Shown here one piece after another: positions 24,138 through 33,602 of a stretch of 51,876 nt of DNA. How positions within the stretch are numbered: the stretch's first letter is position 1; each line of letters opens with the position of its first letter. Below the pieces are notes generated by a model. It worked only from the letters and a program-made list of their open reading frames with translations, had not been told where the DNA came from and made no database searches. The stretch is taken from assembly GCA_020629935.1 (NCBI GenBank), contig JAHDCJ010000025.1, forward strand, positions 1 to 51,876, written 5' to 3'. The DNA comes from Saprospiraceae bacterium. GTDB taxonomy: Bacteria > Bacteroidota > Bacteroidia > Chitinophagales > Saprospiraceae. The position numbers were made by a program, and so were the translations under genes.

Positions 24138-25298
24138 ATGCAAGTTATACCACGTTCGATTTATGATGAAGAACATATCATGTTTAAAAAATCATTAGAA
24201 GAGTTTGTTCAAAAGGAATTGGTGCCTCATAATACCCAATGGGAAAAAGATCAAATGGTCTCTAGAGAAAGTTGGTTGAAACTCGGAGAAAATGGATATC
24301 TCGTGATGCAAGCTCCCGAAGAATATGGTGGTTTGGCAATTGACGATTTTCGGTATAATGCGATTTTTACAGAAGTGTTATCTCAAGCAGGACTTGCTGG
24401 TCCAGCAGTAGGATATCCTTTGCATAATGATATTGTGGCGCCATATATTTTACATTATGGTTCTAAAGCTACTTTAGAAAAATATGTACCTAAGATGATT
24501 TCTGGTGAAATGATTTTAGCAATTGCGATGACAGAGCCTGGAGCTGGAAGTGATTTGCAAGGTATTCGAACAACCGCAGAAGATAAAGGGGATCATTATT
24601 TAGTTAATGGTTCTAAAACTTTTATTACCAATGGTTATCTAGCGGATTTAGTGGTGGTCGCTGTTAAAACAAATCCTGCGCTTGGGGCAAAGGGCATTAG
24701 TTTATTGGTAATGGAAGCGGATGCCGAAGGTTTTAGTAAAGGCCAACCTTTTGAAAAAGTAGGTTTACATGCACAAGATACTTGTGAACTTTTCTTTGAT
24801 AATGTGCAAGTACCTAAAGAGAATTTACTTGGTGGGGAAGGCGAAGGATTTAAATATTTAATGACCGAATTGGCACAAGAACGATTGGTCGTAGGGCTAG
24901 GAGCAATTGGTGCAGCAGAGGGTGTATTAAGAGAAACCATTCAATATGTTCAAGATCGACAAGCCTTTGGAAAGTCAATTGGAAAATTTCAAAATACGCG
25001 ATTTAAAATAGCAGAAATGAGCACTGATATTGCTATGGGGCGCGTCTTTGCCGATCATTGTTTAGCCTTACATAATAAAAAAGAATTGGATGCCGCTACG
25101 GCTTCCATGATAAAATATAGACTGACGGATATGCAATGCGATATAGCAGACGAAGGCGTACAATTGCATGGAGGGTATGGCTATATTTGGGAATATCAAG
25201 TTGCCCGATCTTGGGCAGATGCTCGGGTGCAACGAATTTATGCAGGGACAAATGAAATCATGAAGGAGTTGATTGCGCGTAAATTTTTAGGTAAATAA
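24138..25298 (+). CDS. Acyl-CoA dehydrogenase
   Basis: This FAD enzyme of 386 residues carries out the first step of beta-oxidation-type pathways. It has AMTEPGAGSDLQGI and VNGSKTFITNG (FAD/substrate binding), DRQAFGKSIGKFQ, and the C-terminal HGGYGYIWEYQVARSWADAR with IYAGTNEIMKELIAR. The usual MCAD catalytic Glu position reads YAGT. QERLVVG instead carries a Glu where LCAD and isovaleryl-CoA dehydrogenases keep their base, so it belongs to that branch. The FabG-like gene starts 15 bp after its stop, suggesting co-transcription. Confidence 0.94.
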   Translation: MQVIPRSIYDEEHIMFKKSLEEFVQKELVPHNTQWEKDQMVSRESWLKLGENGYLVMQAPEEYGGLAIDDFRYNAIFTEVLSQAGLAGPAVGYPLHNDIVAPYILHYGSKATLEKYVPKMISGEMILAIAMTEPGAGSDLQGIRTTAEDKGDHYLVNGSKTFITNGYLADLVVVAVKTNPALGAKGISLLVMEADAEGFSKGQPFEKVGLHAQDTCELFFDNVQVPKENLLGGEGEGFKYLMTELAQERLVVGLGAIGAAEGVLRETIQYVQDRQAFGKSIGKFQNTRFKIAEMSTDIAMGRVFADHCLALHNKKELDAATASMIKYRLTDMQCDIADEGVQLHGGYGYIWEYQVARSWADARVQRIYAGTNEIMKELIARKFLGK

Positions 25299-25312
25299 GA
25301 CCACACAGAAAC

Positions 25313-26656
25313 ATGAGTAAACTCACCGATCAGTTATTTAAAATGGCAGGTTTTCCGCCAGCCATTGATTTAAATCGTAGTCATAACCCTTGGACTCCAA
25401 CACCGATAGATAATGAGAAAGTAGACTGTTTTGGATCACCTGAACAGATTATTTTTTTAAATGAAATAGTAAAAGATTTAGGAGGTAAAATCTTTGCTCC
25501 AAAATCAATTGATGCCGCTTGTAATTATTTTGTATTAGATGCTACAGGTTTTGAAAGCTTATCGGATATCAATAAACTCTATGGCTTTTTTCAAGGTCGA
25601 ATGAAAAATTTACGGAGTCATGGACGACTTATTATTTTGTCTAAAAAAGATCAAGAAGTAGAAAATCCAGCAGCACGCATTGCGCAAAAAGCCATTGAAG
25701 GTTTTATGCGTTCGATGAGTAAAGAGGTTGGGCGTAAAGGAACAACGGTCAATCAATTGCGTATTTCAAAAGCACTTTTAGCGGATAAAGAAAACTATAA
25801 GACCTATTTAAAATCTGCCCTTCATTTTTTATTTTCTACTGGTTCTACTTTTATTACAGGACAACAAATTGATCTTGATGTTCCTGCAAAAAGGAACGAG
25901 GATTCTATTCCATTAACTCAATCTTTAAAAGGAAAAACAGCATTAGTTACTGGTGCAGCTCAAGGAATAGGAGAGGCTATTGCTCGATGTTTAGCCAAAG
26001 AAGGAGCGCATGTTGTTGTATTGGATCGTCCAGCGGATGAAGACAAAGCCAAAGCGGTGGCCGAGGCCATTGACGGTGTGGTTTTACTTCAAGATGTAAG
26101 TAGCGAAGATGCAGGAAAAGCGATTGGTGAATTTGTTCAAAAGAATTTTGATGGCTTAGATATTCTTATTCATAATGCGGGTATTACGCGCGACAAGACG
26201 TTGAAAAATATGACTCGTGAGCAATGGGATATGGTATTAAATATTAACCTCCATGCGCTCTATAACATTACGAATACACTATTAGACGCTAATCTTTTGA
26301 ATACCCAAAGCCGCGTGGTTTGTATGTCTTCTATCATGGGAATAGGTGGCAATTTTGGACAAACCAATTATGGTGCAACCAAAGCAGGCGTAATAGGATT
26401 AGTAGAAGCTTTCGCTGGTAAAATGGCTACAAAACAAAGCACCATTAATGCCATTGCTCCAGGATTTATACAAACTCGAATGACCGATAAAATTCCATTT
26501 TTCACTAGAGAAATAGGGAAGAAAATGGCTAGCCTAAATCAAGAAGGTTTACCTGTTGATATCGCAGAAACGGTAACTTTTCTTTGTTCTCCAGGAGCTG
26601 CTTCTATCAACGGGCAAACGATACGAGTTTGTGGAGGAAGTGTTGTTGGGAAGTAA
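25313..26656 (+). CDS. High-molecular-weight FabG-type 3-oxoacyl reductase (two SDR domains)
   Basis: At 447 residues it is about twice the size of normal FabG. The C-terminal SDR domain is complete: TGAAQGIGEA (NAD(P) binding), NAGITRDKT, SSIMGIGGNFGQTNYGATKAG with the Ser-Tyr-Lys set, and PGFIQTRMT. The N-terminal ~200 residues form a degenerate Rossmann-like flavodoxin-type domain, as in mycobacterial FabG4. Such enzymes usually act on CoA-linked substrates, which fits the adjoining acyl-CoA dehydrogenase. It ends 6 bp from a convergent gene. Confidence 0.88.
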   Translation: MSKLTDQLFKMAGFPPAIDLNRSHNPWTPTPIDNEKVDCFGSPEQIIFLNEIVKDLGGKIFAPKSIDAACNYFVLDATGFESLSDINKLYGFFQGRMKNLRSHGRLIILSKKDQEVENPAARIAQKAIEGFMRSMSKEVGRKGTTVNQLRISKALLADKENYKTYLKSALHFLFSTGSTFITGQQIDLDVPAKRNEDSIPLTQSLKGKTALVTGAAQGIGEAIARCLAKEGAHVVVLDRPADEDKAKAVAEAIDGVVLLQDVSSEDAGKAIGEFVQKNFDGLDILIHNAGITRDKTLKNMTREQWDMVLNINLHALYNITNTLLDANLLNTQSRVVCMSSIMGIGGNFGQTNYGATKAGVIGLVEAFAGKMATKQSTINAIAPGFIQTRMTDKIPFFTREIGKKMASLNQEGLPVDIAETVTFLCSPGAASINGQTIRVCGGSVVGK

Positions 26657-26662
26657 AGGCCC

Positions 26663-27262
26663 TTAAAATCGCTTACCCATACTAAAGCCTAGAAGAATAA
26701 TAGGACCTTGCCCTACATCTGCTCCGTCATTTGCTATATTGATTTCGAACCCAAAGGCTAAACTGGGAGCAAGAAACCAATCTTCGTTTTGTCCCAATAA
26801 AAATAAATAGCCTCCTTCTAAGGTAGGTTGTAAAACTACAATATTACTGGTTCCGCTAAATTCTATTAAAGTACCAATATTATCTTTCCAATTGACTTTA
26901 TTAAACCAAAGATCACTTCGAATTCCGGCAAAGAATTTTGAAAAAGTTGGACTAAAATAATGGCGATATCCTAAGGTAAAACCAAAGCCTCCTCCGCGTT
27001 CATCCTCATGAACTCCAAGATCACGATGTCGAATGAAATTATGGCCTATGCGAAGATTAATTGCTTCTCGTTGTCCAAATCCTTTTTCCAAATGGATGCC
27101 AGATAATAAACCTGTGGGGTAGGCTTGTAATTCAATACCAATATCAAATGGTTTTTTGTTGTCTTGAGCTTGCAGCCTATTATTTATACCCGTAAAGAGG
27201 AGAATAATTAAGACAACAGCAGACAAAATAAAATGATTGGTAGAAAATTTAGTAAAGTACAT
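26663..27262 (-). CDS. Predicted outer-membrane beta-barrel protein
   Basis: A 199-residue protein with an N-terminal hydrophobic signal (FILSAVVLIILLFTGINN, ending near LQAQD). Alternating strands rich in aromatic residues follow (FDIGIELQAYPTG, INLRIGHNF, FTLGYRHYF, FAGIRSDLWF), ending in Phe (MGKRF). The pattern fits a small 8-strand porin-like barrel. No specific family is recognised. It is divergent from the acyltransferase gene 22 bp away. Confidence 0.75.
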   Translation of the reverse strand: MYFTKFSTNHFILSAVVLIILLFTGINNRLQAQDNKKPFDIGIELQAYPTGLLSGIHLEKGFGQREAINLRIGHNFIRHRDLGVHEDERGGGFGFTLGYRHYFSPTFSKFFAGIRSDLWFNKVNWKDNIGTLIEFSGTSNIVVLQPTLEGGYLFLLGQNEDWFLAPSLAFGFEINIANDGADVGQGPIILLGFSMGKRF

Positions 27263-27284
27263 ATTAAAAAGTTTAACTTAGTGA

Positions 27285-28883
27285 TTGTTTATTTACTTCA
27301 AAGAAAAAAACGAATTGAATTCCAAATACATAGATCAGGTTTTATCCGAATTTGGTGTTGAAATAGAAATCAATGAACAAGATTTATCTCGTATTCCTAC
27401 GGATGCACCCTTTTTATGCATTGCAAATCGGAAATATCCAGGGATAGATGAATTACTTTTATTTAAGTTATTTGAGTCTTATCCACGTGCCTTTAAGATG
27501 TTAACATTTGTAAAGACCATTCATAGTGCAGAGTTAAAAGATTCCTTTTTTCATCTTCCTTTACCTAAGCGACTTACTTCTAAGCCAACCTATGATTTTG
27601 AAGCATTAAAAATGCCTTTGGTAGAAGGAGATAGTCTAGGTATTTTCTTATCTCATCTTCCGAAGAACTTCGGCAATATTAGGAGAAATCATTTACATAA
27701 AAAACTTTTTAAAAAGATAAAAGAGTTAAATGTCTCCATTTTACCTGTTTGTATTGACTTTGAAAACCCAATCGTGAGTGATTTTAATGCCATAAATCAT
27801 ATTAACAGCTCAAGAAAAGTTCCTCCAGTAAAGGTGCGTTTGCGTATTGGGAAGGTGATTAAACCGATAGAATATCAAGGGTTTAAAAGCATTTTGCGGT
27901 TTCGTAAATTTGTGCAATCTGTGATATATGCACTGGGCTCTGCATTAGACGTAAGGAAATTGTATGGTACTTTTCAAGAAGATGAAGAAGAACAGGCGGT
28001 CATTATTGATCCGATAACTGTGGAATTATTAGCAGAAGACATTGCTCAACTTACCTTTGAAAATTTACTATTTTCGTATAATGAATATGATATTTTTGCA
28101 GCGCCTTCAAAAAATATTCCTAATATCTTGAGAGAGATTGGGCGATTACGCGAAATTACATTTCGAGCAGTAGGAGAGGGTTCTGGAAAAGATTGTGATC
28201 TTGACGAGTATGACATTTATTATCATCAGTTATTTATTTGGGATCGGGAAGCTAAAAAAATAGTTGGTGGATACCGACTTGGTAAAGGAGATGAAATATT
28301 CCAACGATTCGGAAAGCAAGGATTTTATGTACATAGTTTGTTTAAGATAAAACCTGGCTTTTATCCAATAATGAATCAATCGGTAGAGTTGGGGCGTTCT
28401 TTTGTGGTTGAAGAATATCAAAAAAAGCGCATGCCTTTGTTTATGCTTTGGAAAGGTATTTTGTATTTCTTAGTAAGTAATCCCAACTATCGATATTTGT
28501 ATGGTCCAATGAGTATAAGTAAATATTATTCTGAAGTATCCAAAAGCATCATTGTCGAATTTGTTCGGAAGAATTACTACGATGAAAACCTTGCGCGATT
28601 TTTAAAACCTAGAAAACCTTTTAAATTTAAAAAAGATAAGATCAACATGAAAGTGGTCTTAGATCAAATGGAAGGTGACCTTAAAAATTTGAATGCTTTT
28701 ATAGAAACTATTGAACCTGACCATATGCGTATTCCAGTGTTATTACGACAATATGTTAAACAAAATGCTCGATTTATTAGTTTTAACTTGGATCCTAAAT
28801 TTTCGGATGTCTTAGATGGATTTATGATCTTAGATTTAAATGATGTGCCTTATGAAACTATAGCGGCACTAAAGAAGAAATAA
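27285..28883 (+). CDS. OlsF/GlsB-like lipoamino-acid N-acyltransferase with degenerate acyltransferase half
   Basis: The C-terminal ~270 residues are an OlsB/GlsB-type GNAT (FRAVGEGSGKDCDLDEYD, KKIVGGYRLGKGDEI, NQSVELGRSFVVEEYQKK), which acylates an amino acid (glycine or ornithine) to start a lipoamino acid. The N-terminal ~200 residues are the PlsC-like half found in OlsF enzymes. The normal NHPxGGID signature reads NRKYPGID, losing the catalytic His, and the usual GIFPAGExS reads GIFLSHLPK, so this half is probably inactive. The first codon is a TTG at 27285 or 27315; no in-frame ATG lies near. An intact PlsC follows 1 bp later. Confidence 0.82.
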   Translation: MFIYFKEKNELNSKYIDQVLSEFGVEIEINEQDLSRIPTDAPFLCIANRKYPGIDELLLFKLFESYPRAFKMLTFVKTIHSAELKDSFFHLPLPKRLTSKPTYDFEALKMPLVEGDSLGIFLSHLPKNFGNIRRNHLHKKLFKKIKELNVSILPVCIDFENPIVSDFNAINHINSSRKVPPVKVRLRIGKVIKPIEYQGFKSILRFRKFVQSVIYALGSALDVRKLYGTFQEDEEEQAVIIDPITVELLAEDIAQLTFENLLFSYNEYDIFAAPSKNIPNILREIGRLREITFRAVGEGSGKDCDLDEYDIYYHQLFIWDREAKKIVGGYRLGKGDEIFQRFGKQGFYVHSLFKIKPGFYPIMNQSVELGRSFVVEEYQKKRMPLFMLWKGILYFLVSNPNYRYLYGPMSISKYYSEVSKSIIVEFVRKNYYDENLARFLKPRKPFKFKKDKINMKVVLDQMEGDLKNLNAFIETIEPDHMRIPVLLRQYVKQNARFISFNLDPKFSDVLDGFMILDLNDVPYETIAALKKK

Positions 28884-28884
28884 A

Positions 28885-29628
28885 ATGGGAAAAATCTTAG
28901 CAATTATACGATTAATTATTTGGGGTCTCGCCTTACTTATTGTAGTCCCTTTTATGATTCTCTTTTCATTAATTAGCCATAAGATTTCTATGTGGCTTCG
29001 AAAAATTTGGTGTCAATTGGGAAACCTAATTTTGGGTGTTCGTATAGAGCGAACAGGGAATTACCCTAAAGACGGTACACTATTCGCTGCGAATCATCGC
29101 TCCTTTTATGACCCTATTATTTTTCTTTCTCGAATGAATATTATGCCTGTATCCAAAGCCGAAGTTCGTAAGTATCCATTGGCAGGTATAGGACTTCATG
29201 TGTCGGGCACTATTTTTGTCCAAAGAGAAAATAAAGATAGTCGAACAGCGACTAAAAAAGCGATTGTAGAAGGTTTGAAAAATGGATCATCAATTGTATT
29301 ATTTCCAGAAGGAACCACTACCGATTTACCTTTAACCAAAGAATTTAAAAAGGGTGCTTTCTTATCTTTAGAGAATACAGGACTTCCAGTTGTACCCGTT
29401 GCCATTGAATACCGAAATCCCGATCAATATTATGTAGGAGATGATACGGTGCTTAGCCATTTTATGCGTTGTTTTTGTAAATGGAAGACAGAGGTGAAAT
29501 TGCATTATGGCGAACCTTTTCTAGTGGAAGATGGTATCGCAGCTAAAGAAAGATGCCAGTCTGAAATCAACGAAAAGCTAAAACAATTTCATAAGGAATG
29601 GGGAATAAAGCGAAATTATGACGCATAA
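28885..29628 (+). CDS. 1-acyl-glycerol/lyso-lipid O-acyltransferase (PlsC/GlsA-like)
   Basis: The 247-residue protein has an N-terminal transmembrane helix, ANHRSFYDP (HX4D catalytic motif, about residues 70-78) and FPEGTTTD (acceptor binding). These identify a PlsC-family acyltransferase. In Bacteroides, glsB and glsA make glycine lipids by N- and then O-acylation. Here it follows the GlsB-like gene by 1 bp, so it most likely performs the O-acylation that the partner's N-terminal half can no longer do. Activity in phospholipid synthesis is also possible. Confidence 0.85.
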   Translation: MGKILAIIRLIIWGLALLIVVPFMILFSLISHKISMWLRKIWCQLGNLILGVRIERTGNYPKDGTLFAANHRSFYDPIIFLSRMNIMPVSKAEVRKYPLAGIGLHVSGTIFVQRENKDSRTATKKAIVEGLKNGSSIVLFPEGTTTDLPLTKEFKKGAFLSLENTGLPVVPVAIEYRNPDQYYVGDDTVLSHFMRCFCKWKTEVKLHYGEPFLVEDGIAAKERCQSEINEKLKQFHKEWGIKRNYDA

Positions 29629-30499
29629 AAAAAAGCGCTCTTGGCTTAAAATTTTAGGCTATGTTTTTTTATTTCTATTCATAGCTTTTATTATCCTCGT
29701 CCAAATTGCTGGGCAGTTTATGAGCAAGAGTGAAGCAGCCCAACAAAAGATTTTAGAAACTTCGGGTTTAGCATTCAAATTTGAGAATTATACTTTTCAA
29801 AATAAGAATGTGCACTATGTTCAAGTGGGTTTTTCAGATCATCTTCCAACCTTAATTTTTGTACATGGATCTCCAGGAGGAGAAGATGCATATCTAGATT
29901 ATTTATGTGATGTTTCGCTTGCAGAAAAAGCCAATATGATTGCTGTAGATCGTCCTGGATTTGGTCTTTCTGACCCTAAGCATCCACCAAAGAACTTAGC
30001 CGAACAATCGGCAAGTTTGCAAGCGATTTTAGAAAGGAATAAACAGAGCCCTAATATCTTGGTGGGGCATTCTTTAGGTGGGCCATTGGTGGCACAAATG
30101 ACGATGGATTTTCCAGATTTAGTACAAGGTATGATTATGCTTGCTCCAAGTATTGATCCTGAATTAGAACCTGCAATTTGGTGGCGTAAAATTGTAAATT
30201 TCCCATTGTTGAGTTGGTTGTGTCCTCGACCATTTTTCAATAGCAATTTAGAAATAATGAATGTCAAACCTGACTTGGAAGCGATGCTTCCAAGATGGAA
30301 AAATATTGATTGTCCTGTAATCGTTTTTCAAGGAGGTGAAGATGGTTTAGTGCCCAAAGAAAATGCAGATTTTGCAGTAGCACAAATGCCTCAGATAGAA
30401 GTAGAAAAAATAATGTTTCCCAGTGAAGGACATTTAATTATTTGGACACAAAAAGAAGCGATTACCGAAAAGGTACTTCAGTTTTTGAATCTATTTTAA
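29618..30499 (+). CDS. Membrane-anchored alpha/beta hydrolase
   Basis: The 293-residue protein has an N-terminal transmembrane helix (about 9-30), then an alpha/beta hydrolase domain with FVHGSPGG (oxyanion), DRPGFGLS, the nucleophile elbow VGHSLGG, an acid in FQGGEDGLVP and a His in PSEGHLIIW. The catalytic triad is complete. The start overlaps the PlsC-type gene by 11 bp, so a role in lipid turnover is likely but unproven. It ends 1 bp from the convergent LysE gene. Confidence 0.87.
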   Translation: MTHKKKRSWLKILGYVFLFLFIAFIILVQIAGQFMSKSEAAQQKILETSGLAFKFENYTFQNKNVHYVQVGFSDHLPTLIFVHGSPGGEDAYLDYLCDVSLAEKANMIAVDRPGFGLSDPKHPPKNLAEQSASLQAILERNKQSPNILVGHSLGGPLVAQMTMDFPDLVQGMIMLAPSIDPELEPAIWWRKIVNFPLLSWLCPRPFFNSNLEIMNVKPDLEAMLPRWKNIDCPVIVFQGGEDGLVPKENADFAVAQMPQIEVEKIMFPSEGHLIIWTQKEAITEKVLQFLNLF

Positions 30500-30500
30500 T

Positions 30501-31118
30501 TTAAAAAAATCCTATTTTGATTCCTTGAATCACCGCGAAAATTAGAAAGATAAACGCAATGATTTTATTGGTCCAAGCCGCCGCTTTTTTAATGCGCTCA
30601 ATAATCTTTAGACTTAAAAAAGAATAGAGCATTAACAAAGAAAATGTGCCCACTAAAACACCAATAGAAAAGATAAATATCCAAGCATCAGTTCGATAAA
30701 TAATTCCTTCTCCAGCAAGGTAAGTGCCATAAAAAATCCAATACGGATAAACCATGACATTGATCAAACTTACTAAAATTCCTTTAGGAAAAGGAGATAG
30801 TGATTTTTTACTTCCTTGCGGTTGTTGCCTACTCGGTGTGGAAAAATAATAATAGATGGCTAAGAGCAAAAAGATAGGAATAGCAATCCATTCAATGGTC
30901 TGTAATAAATTCGGATTTTCATTAAATAGATTGGTAAATTTGACAGAAAAAAAAGCTTGACCCATTTCTACTAATGAAGCGCCAAGTGCAACAAATAAAG
31001 CCGCTCGAATTCCTTTATGAATAGTAGTTTCAGCCACTGTCATATTAATTACTCCTAAGGGCAAAGAGCCAATAAAACTCAATAAAAATCCAGCAGTTAA
31101 ATGAATCAATACTTCCAT
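30501..31118 (-). CDS. LysE family translocator
   Basis: The 205-residue protein has about six transmembrane helices. The N terminus GFLLSFIGSLPLGVINMTVAET carries the GPxxxxN-like opening typical of LysE/RhtB amino-acid exporters, and the final helices are as in the family. It is 7 bp downstream of an ATP-grasp gene on the same strand. The substrate is unknown. Confidence 0.85.
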   Translation of the reverse strand: MEVLIHLTAGFLLSFIGSLPLGVINMTVAETTIHKGIRAALFVALGASLVEMGQAFFSVKFTNLFNENPNLLQTIEWIAIPIFLLLAIYYYFSTPSRQQPQGSKKSLSPFPKGILVSLINVMVYPYWIFYGTYLAGEGIIYRTDAWIFIFSIGVLVGTFSLLMLYSFLSLKIIERIKKAAAWTNKIIAFIFLIFAVIQGIKIGFF

Positions 31119-31125
31119 CTTTAAA

Positions 31126-32205
31126 TTATTTATTGGCTAGTTTTTTTGCCGCTTTGACATAGGCTCTATATTCTTTTACTGCTTGTCGTGCTTCTTTAAA
31201 AGTCATGCTTTTTACACCTCTTGCTTTCTGCGCTTTGGAAAGTTTGTAAATGATTTTCCAATGCTTGAAAATATCTTTATAGGCGCGCCAAACAGGGTAG
31301 GAGGGATCGTAAATATGTGCTGGCTCACTTGCAATTCCATTAAATTCTAAAATCTTAAAACCTTCTCCTTTCTTTAAGGCTTCTATACTTGTACATTTCA
31401 TGTCATACCGACCATAATACATCCCTTCAAGTTGATTGCTAATTTTGTCAAAGACTGCGGTTAGTTCCGCATCAATATGTGCATTGCCATTTAGAAAAGT
31501 AGTACCGCGCGAATGATTTCCAATAGGTTCTAAGATGACTGTTTTATCTTTAAGAGGAATCTCTTTTAAAAGATCAGGGTATTGTTTTTTAAAACGAGCC
31601 ACTTGTAGTTTCGCTCTTGGATAAGCTAACATTAAATCTAAAATAGTAGAGCTGCCATCTCCTGTTACTTGTAGCATATCTTTTATACAAACTGAAGTGA
31701 TCTCTCCTTGTTGTTGATCTGGAAAGCGGTAATGTAAAATGCTTACTTCTACTGGATAATCCACTAAGTCTTGTATAAGGATATTGGTGTTTACTTCTTT
31801 TAAATAATGGCGTAATTCTTCTTTCGATTTTATCTTCTCTACAAGAAAACCTCGCTCTCCAATATCTGGTTTTAAAATGGTAGGAAAATGAATTTGCGCT
31901 TCTTCCATTTTAGATAAAATCAAATCTTCATTCGCTTCGTTGGCTTCAAAAAATAATGTCTTTGGGATTAAATCTTGAGGGAGCCTTCTTAAGATATTTA
32001 TCTTAGATTCGCCTAGTACACCACCTGTTTCGATAACTGGATTTACTCGACTAAAATAGAACAAGTTTAACGATCGAATGCCGTACCAAATCCAAACCAT
32101 GAAGACAGGGATATTGGCTAACCAAGAGGGCCAATATTCCCAACTACTCCATCGTATCCAAAAGGTCGAACGAATTGATTTTGTTTTTTGATTTTTTGAG
32201 GACAT
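31126..32205 (-). CDS. ATP-grasp domain protein
   Basis: The 359-residue protein lacks an obvious leader but has a Trp-rich N terminus (FWIRWSSWEYWPSWLANIP). The ATP-grasp core has FPTILKPDIGERGF (lysine of the A-domain), NILIQDLVDYPVEVSILHYR, SRGTTFLNG and the Mg-binding end YGRYDMKCTS with ILEFNGIASEP. ATP-grasp enzymes ligate carboxylates to amines or thiols via acyl-phosphate. It lies between LysE and a metallopeptidase on the same strand (17-bp gap), which would fit a peptide or amino-acid conjugate made and exported. That is only a hypothesis. Confidence 0.82.
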   Translation of the reverse strand: MSSKNQKTKSIRSTFWIRWSSWEYWPSWLANIPVFMVWIWYGIRSLNLFYFSRVNPVIETGGVLGESKINILRRLPQDLIPKTLFFEANEANEDLILSKMEEAQIHFPTILKPDIGERGFLVEKIKSKEELRHYLKEVNTNILIQDLVDYPVEVSILHYRFPDQQQGEITSVCIKDMLQVTGDGSSTILDLMLAYPRAKLQVARFKKQYPDLLKEIPLKDKTVILEPIGNHSRGTTFLNGNAHIDAELTAVFDKISNQLEGMYYGRYDMKCTSIEALKKGEGFKILEFNGIASEPAHIYDPSYPVWRAYKDIFKHWKIIYKLSKAQKARGVKSMTFKEARQAVKEYRAYVKAAKKLANK

Positions 32206-32222
32206 GATAATCAGAACTAAAT

Positions 32223-32978
32223 TTAGGGCTTTAAAAGATAAGCAGGATTTTTACGCATCAATGCCTCAATTTTTTCAGGACTCAAATAACCCCCATCTTT
32301 AATAATGGCATTCACTTCTTTGCTCCAAGATAATAATTGAAAACCTAAATGATGATCAACGGTACTTTGATCGGTTTCTACTTCTAATCGTTTTTTAAAA
32401 GAAGCAAAAGAATAGGCAATACCCGTAAGCATGATCTCTGTATTACTCTTATAAAAATAATCTAAACTATGGGAAAGCTCATGACCTAAAACACCAATTT
32501 GAGCATTTAGACTCAGGTTGTCAAATTTGGTGGGCTCACGTTCAGGCGGTAATTGGTTACTAATTGCAATCAAGTATTTTCTAGTCAAAAAGGGTAGGAG
32601 TAAGGTATACCAAATTGGACGAGAGCTATGGGCATAATCAGTCTTTACTCGCTTAACGAAAAAACGACCATGATGGATTTCTGGATAATGATGGAGTGCT
32701 GCAAAAAACTGATCGGTAACGGAAGCATCACAAATTTTATGTTTCCCAAATTGCTGCTCCCATTGGCTTTTGTTTTTAGCTAAATCTTCTAAGGTATATT
32801 CTTGAACAGGTTTTGGTATTTCCTGTTTGCCTTCACGTGGAAAATGAATCGCATTGATCAAGAAAAAACCTAATATCCCAGCTAAAATATATTGAACTAA
32901 AGATACAGGAATGAAATACATGCCTAGACATAAAACCAGGATTAATCCAAAGAGGAAAAGATCTACAGTATTCTTCAT
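32223..32978 (-). CDS. Membrane-anchored metallopeptidase-like protein (HELSH)
   Basis: The 251 residues start with two transmembrane helices (about 5-45), followed by a soluble domain with GVLGHELSHSLDYF, a HExxH zinc motif (166-170). A downstream acidic segment RLEVETDQSTVDHHLG likely contains the third ligand. The C terminus GGYLSPEKIEALM is also typical of this uncharacterised group. I do not recognise a named family. It is the first gene of a minus-strand run with the ATP-grasp and LysE genes. Confidence 0.7.
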   Translation of the reverse strand: MKNTVDLFLFGLILVLCLGMYFIPVSLVQYILAGILGFFLINAIHFPREGKQEIPKPVQEYTLEDLAKNKSQWEQQFGKHKICDASVTDQFFAALHHYPEIHHGRFFVKRVKTDYAHSSRPIWYTLLLPFLTRKYLIAISNQLPPEREPTKFDNLSLNAQIGVLGHELSHSLDYFYKSNTEIMLTGIAYSFASFKKRLEVETDQSTVDHHLGFQLLSWSKEVNAIIKDGGYLSPEKIEALMRKNPAYLLKP

Positions 32979-33002
32979 ATGACTTATGTAATTATCAATT
33001 TA

Positions 33003-33584
33003 TTATTTAGATTTTTTTACATACTGTGTCAGTATCACAATCGTTTGTCCATTTACTTTCCCTTCAATATGGTTTGGATTGTCCATGACTAAAGAAATTC
33101 GGCGAACGGCGGTTCCTCTTTTAGCTACCATACTGGTGCCTTTAACGGCTAGGTCTTTTATCAAAACGACACTATCTCCAGATAACAATGTTACCCCATT
33201 GCTGTCTTTGTGTTTTTCTACCTCTTCTGCATCACGTCCTTCTCCTGTAGCCTGTGCCCATTTACTCGTTTCTTCATCTAGAAATAACATGTCGAGTAAA
33301 TCCAAAGGCCATCCTTCCTGATGTAAACGATTGAGCATTCGCCAAGCAATCACTTGGACAGCGGGAACTTGACTCCACATACTATCATTTAAACAACGCC
33401 AATGATTGGCATCGGTTTTTTCTGGATCTTCAATTTGTGTATGACAAGTATTACAAATGTATGCATAAGCATCTGCGCCAATATTTTGACTAGGCGGTAC
33501 TTCATATACTTTTAGTTCTTTGGTGGAAGAACAGAGTTCACAGGTGTTGTTGCTACGAGATTGTAATTCGTTTTCTACGTTCAT
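33003..33584 (-). CDS. PhnA/YjdM-type zinc-ribbon protein
   Basis: A 193-residue protein with an N-terminal zinc ribbon (CELCSS and ICNTCHTQI) and a C-terminal PhnA domain (LLSGDSVVLIKDLAVKGTS, AKRGTAVRRI). The name PhnA is historic; no phosphonate genes are nearby and the role is not established. The ATG at 33584 is chosen because the in-frame TTG at 33605 lies inside the -7 promoter box. Confidence 0.88.
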   Translation of the reverse strand: MNVENELQSRSNNTCELCSSTKELKVYEVPPSQNIGADAYAYICNTCHTQIEDPEKTDANHWRCLNDSMWSQVPAVQVIAWRMLNRLHQEGWPLDLLDMLFLDEETSKWAQATGEGRDAEEVEKHKDSNGVTLLSGDSVVLIKDLAVKGTSMVAKRGTAVRRISLVMDNPNHIEGKVNGQTIVILTQYVKKSK

Positions 33585-33602
33585 TGGATTTTTTTTGTAT
33601 AC

